Below, piece after piece: positions 62,841 to 64,000 of a DNA stretch of 64,000 nt (positions are counted from its first letter, which is position 1; every line of letters begins with the position of its first letter). This stretch comes from Pontibacter actiniarum (GTDB taxonomy: Bacteria > Bacteroidota > Bacteroidia > Cytophagales > Hymenobacteraceae). The notes beneath the pieces are model-generated. The model was given only the letters and a program-made list of their open reading frames with translations, did no database searches and was not told where the DNA came from. The stretch is taken from contig NZ_CP021235.1 of the NCBI RefSeq assembly GCF_003585765.1, positions 4,154,001 through 4,218,000 on the forward strand, given 5' to 3'. A program made the translations under genes and the position numbers.

Positions 62841-63566
62841 CTACAGAGCAGGCTGCCGGCCAGCCTCCAGGAAAGCCTGGTTCTCCTGCACCGCTTCCGG
62901 GGAGATGGCCTCCAGCACAGGCGTTGGCTTGGACAGGTTGAGCAGGTAGCCCCGCAGGCTTTGCAGGTTTTGCAGGTCATGCGTAATGCAAAGGATCGTT
63001 TTGCCGCTTTGCACAACCCACTCCTGCAGCAGGCTGAACACTTTGCTCTTGTAGTACACGTCCAGTTGCTGTGTCGGCTCATCCAGCAGGTTAATGCCTG
63101 CATCCTGCAGCATGAGTTGGGCCAGCCACACCAGTTGCTGCTCGCCGCCGGAAAGTGTGGTAAAATCGTGGTCGATGAGGTGGGAGAGCTGCAGCTGCTC
63201 TAGCGTACGTGCCGCTAGCGCGTAGTCATCCGGGCCGTAGTGCTCAAAGAAGCGCTTCTTGCGGAACAGGCCCATCACGACCAGGTCGTGCACCTTGATA
63301 GGAAAGTTGATGGTGTTCTTCTGCGGGAGGTAGGCCAGCAGGCCTTTGGCGGACGGGTTGGAAAGGTGCCGCAGGTTATGCCCCTGCACCAGTAGCTGCC
63401 CCTCATAGTCTATTTTCCCCTGAAAGGCCCGGAAAAGCGTTGTTTTACCCGCCCCATTGTGCCCGATGATGGCTACAAAGGCAGGCGAGGGAATAGAAAA
63501 AGAAAGGTTGCGGATCAGGACCCTCTGGCCATAACCCGCAACCAAGTTTTGTGCGTCAACGATCAA
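62841..63566 (-). CDS. ABC transporter ATP-binding protein, metal/siderophore-like
   Basis: A 241-residue ABC ATPase. Walker A is GHNGAGKTT at 35-43, the Q-loop is at YLPQKN, the signature LSGGEQQ is at 138-144, Walker B INLLDEPTQ at 158-166 and the H-loop His196 (CITHDLQN). The pattern (PSAKGLLAYLPQ, HDLVVMGLFRKKRFF) is closest to ZnuC/MntB-like and FecE-like importers of metals or iron complexes. No permease or binding protein lies on the visible side, although genes beyond the DUF2795 gene are out of view. Substrate is therefore open. Confidence 0.85.
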   Translation of the reverse strand: MIVDAQNLVAGYGQRVLIRNLSFSIPSPAFVAIIGHNGAGKTTLFRAFQGKIDYEGQLLVQGHNLRHLSNPSAKGLLAYLPQKNTINFPIKVHDLVVMGLFRKKRFFEHYGPDDYALAARTLEQLQLSHLIDHDFTTLSGGEQQLVWLAQLMLQDAGINLLDEPTQQLDVYYKSKVFSLLQEWVVQSGKTILCITHDLQNLQSLRGYLLNLSKPTPVLEAISPEAVQENQAFLEAGRQPAL

Positions 63567-63570
63567 GCTT

Positions 63571-63655
63571 TGCTCAATTATGAATTTTAAATTATGAGTT
63601 ATGAATTACAGGCGTACGAACCATTCATAATTCGTAATTCATCATTCTTAATTAG
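63571..63655. repeat. AATTATGAATT / AATTCATAATT degenerate repeat
   Basis: An A+T-rich tract of overlapping motifs (AATTATGAATTTTAAATTAT, then TTCATAATTCGTAATTCATC) fills the gap between the ABC ATPase and DUF2795 genes. The halves are near-complements and can form a long imperfect stem. Related tracts occur at 31018-31048, 49441-49460 and 51196-51222. Confidence 0.65.
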
Positions 63656-63656
63656 A

Positions 63657-63878
63657 CTAGTACTCGTCCTCGTTGAACATGAAGTCCTCTTTGGTCGGGT
63701 AGTCAGGCCAGATCTCTTCGATGTTCTCGTAAGGCTGTCCGTCATCCTCCAGCGCTTGCAGGTTCTCTACAACCTCCATCGGTGCGCCTGAGCGGATAGA
63801 GAAGTCGATCAGCTCGTCTTTAGTTGCTGGCCAGGGTGCGTCCTCCAGGTATGAAGCTAATTCAAGTGTCCAGTACAT
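63657..63878 (-). CDS. DUF2795 small acidic protein
   Basis: A 73-residue acidic protein (Asp/Glu-rich C-terminus, EDFMFNEDEY). The DUF2795 core reads MYWTLELASYLEDAPWPATK then LIDFSIRSGAPMEVVENLQ. Members are short, conserved in Bacteroidota, and of unknown function; a helical DNA- or protein-binding role has been proposed only from fold similarity. It has a clear promoter element upstream and is probably a single transcript. Despite its size the family match, start and promoter make it a real gene. Confidence 0.9.
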   Translation of the reverse strand: MYWTLELASYLEDAPWPATKDELIDFSIRSGAPMEVVENLQALEDDGQPYENIEEIWPDYPTKEDFMFNEDEY

Positions 63879-63920
63879 AGTATTTTCTCCTTTAACTTAT
63901 TGGCTAATTAAAATAGTTTG

Positions 63921-63928
63921 CAAAAGTA
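63921..63928 (-). promoter_or_regulatory. -7 element for the DUF2795 gene
   Basis: TACTTTTG on the minus strand matches TAnnTTTG, with a TTG 16 bp upstream, slightly closer than usual. The start codon is about 43 bp downstream. The surrounding 63900-64000 is very A+T-rich and holds no gene. Confidence 0.6.
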
Positions 63929-64000
63929 TGAATAAAAACAAGAACAAAAATTTTTGCGAAATATTAATTGCTTTTTTGTCTGTTTTTAACAACACAACGC

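Overview
The window looks like chromosomal DNA from a Bacteroidota member of the Cytophagales, most likely Hymenobacteraceae (Pontibacter-like). The evidence is G+C of roughly 55%, several promoters of the Bacteroidota form (TTG, about 19 bp, TAnnTTTG), lipoproteins and outer-membrane proteins of Bacteroidota families, a DusB-type gene opening with APMEDVSDPPFR, FloA/NfeD, an archaeal-type ProS, and short intergenic repeats common in this phylum. This placement is inference from sequence features; no search was run. I saw no rRNA, tRNA, CRISPR array, prophage or intact insertion sequence.

Layout. 1-6.1 kb: the start of a dus gene, a CPBP membrane protease, phospholipid genes cdsA and psd around a glutamate dehydrogenase, then msrC (free methionine sulfoxide reductase) and ribD on the minus strand. 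6.3-12.7 kb: prmC, then a five-gene nucleotide-sugar operon (a TviB-type dehydrogenase, galE, rfbB, a TviC-type epimerase, rfbA) behind a 170-nt leader that can fold into a branched structure. 12.7-20.8 kb: chrA, an iron/2-oxoglutarate-type oxygenase, a lipoprotein, a Qnr-like pentapeptide-repeat protein, a sulfotransferase, nfeD-floA and proS. 21-26.1 kb: a Tyr/Gly-rich lipoprotein paired with a FadL-like barrel, and a DPP-IV-type peptidase. 26.2-29.5 kb: a small non-autonomous transposable element abutting a ClC gene, then the nitric-oxide module hmp-nsrR with a palindrome over its promoter.

29.5-41.9 kb holds a scattered kynurenine (tryptophan) catabolic locus: an aminomuconate-semialdehyde-type dehydrogenase, an atypical SDR, 3-hydroxyanthranilate dioxygenase, ACMS decarboxylase, kynureninase and kynurenine 3-monooxygenase. 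An ABC-permease remnant, an AGCS symporter, a Na+/H+ antiporter and alkB are interspersed. Together the enzymes carry kynurenine to 2-aminomuconate, so the locus is catabolic rather than only NAD-making. 42-64 kb: secreted and outer-membrane proteins, asnS, rpoN, a YiaK-like dehydrogenase, a PaaG-like isomerase, two DUF4142 lipoproteins, uvrA, two DUF202 proteins, a LOG-family protein, a MacB-type permease, queA, ispD, an ABC ATPase and a DUF2795 protein.

The most unusual signal is not a gene. The heptamer AAGTATA (or its complement TATACTT) occurs about 60 times by eye on the two strands, against about 5 expected from composition. It lies in coding and non-coding DNA and in different reading frames. 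The window also carries two long homologous arrays of small palindromes (REP-like) and at least three further families of dispersed intergenic repeats.
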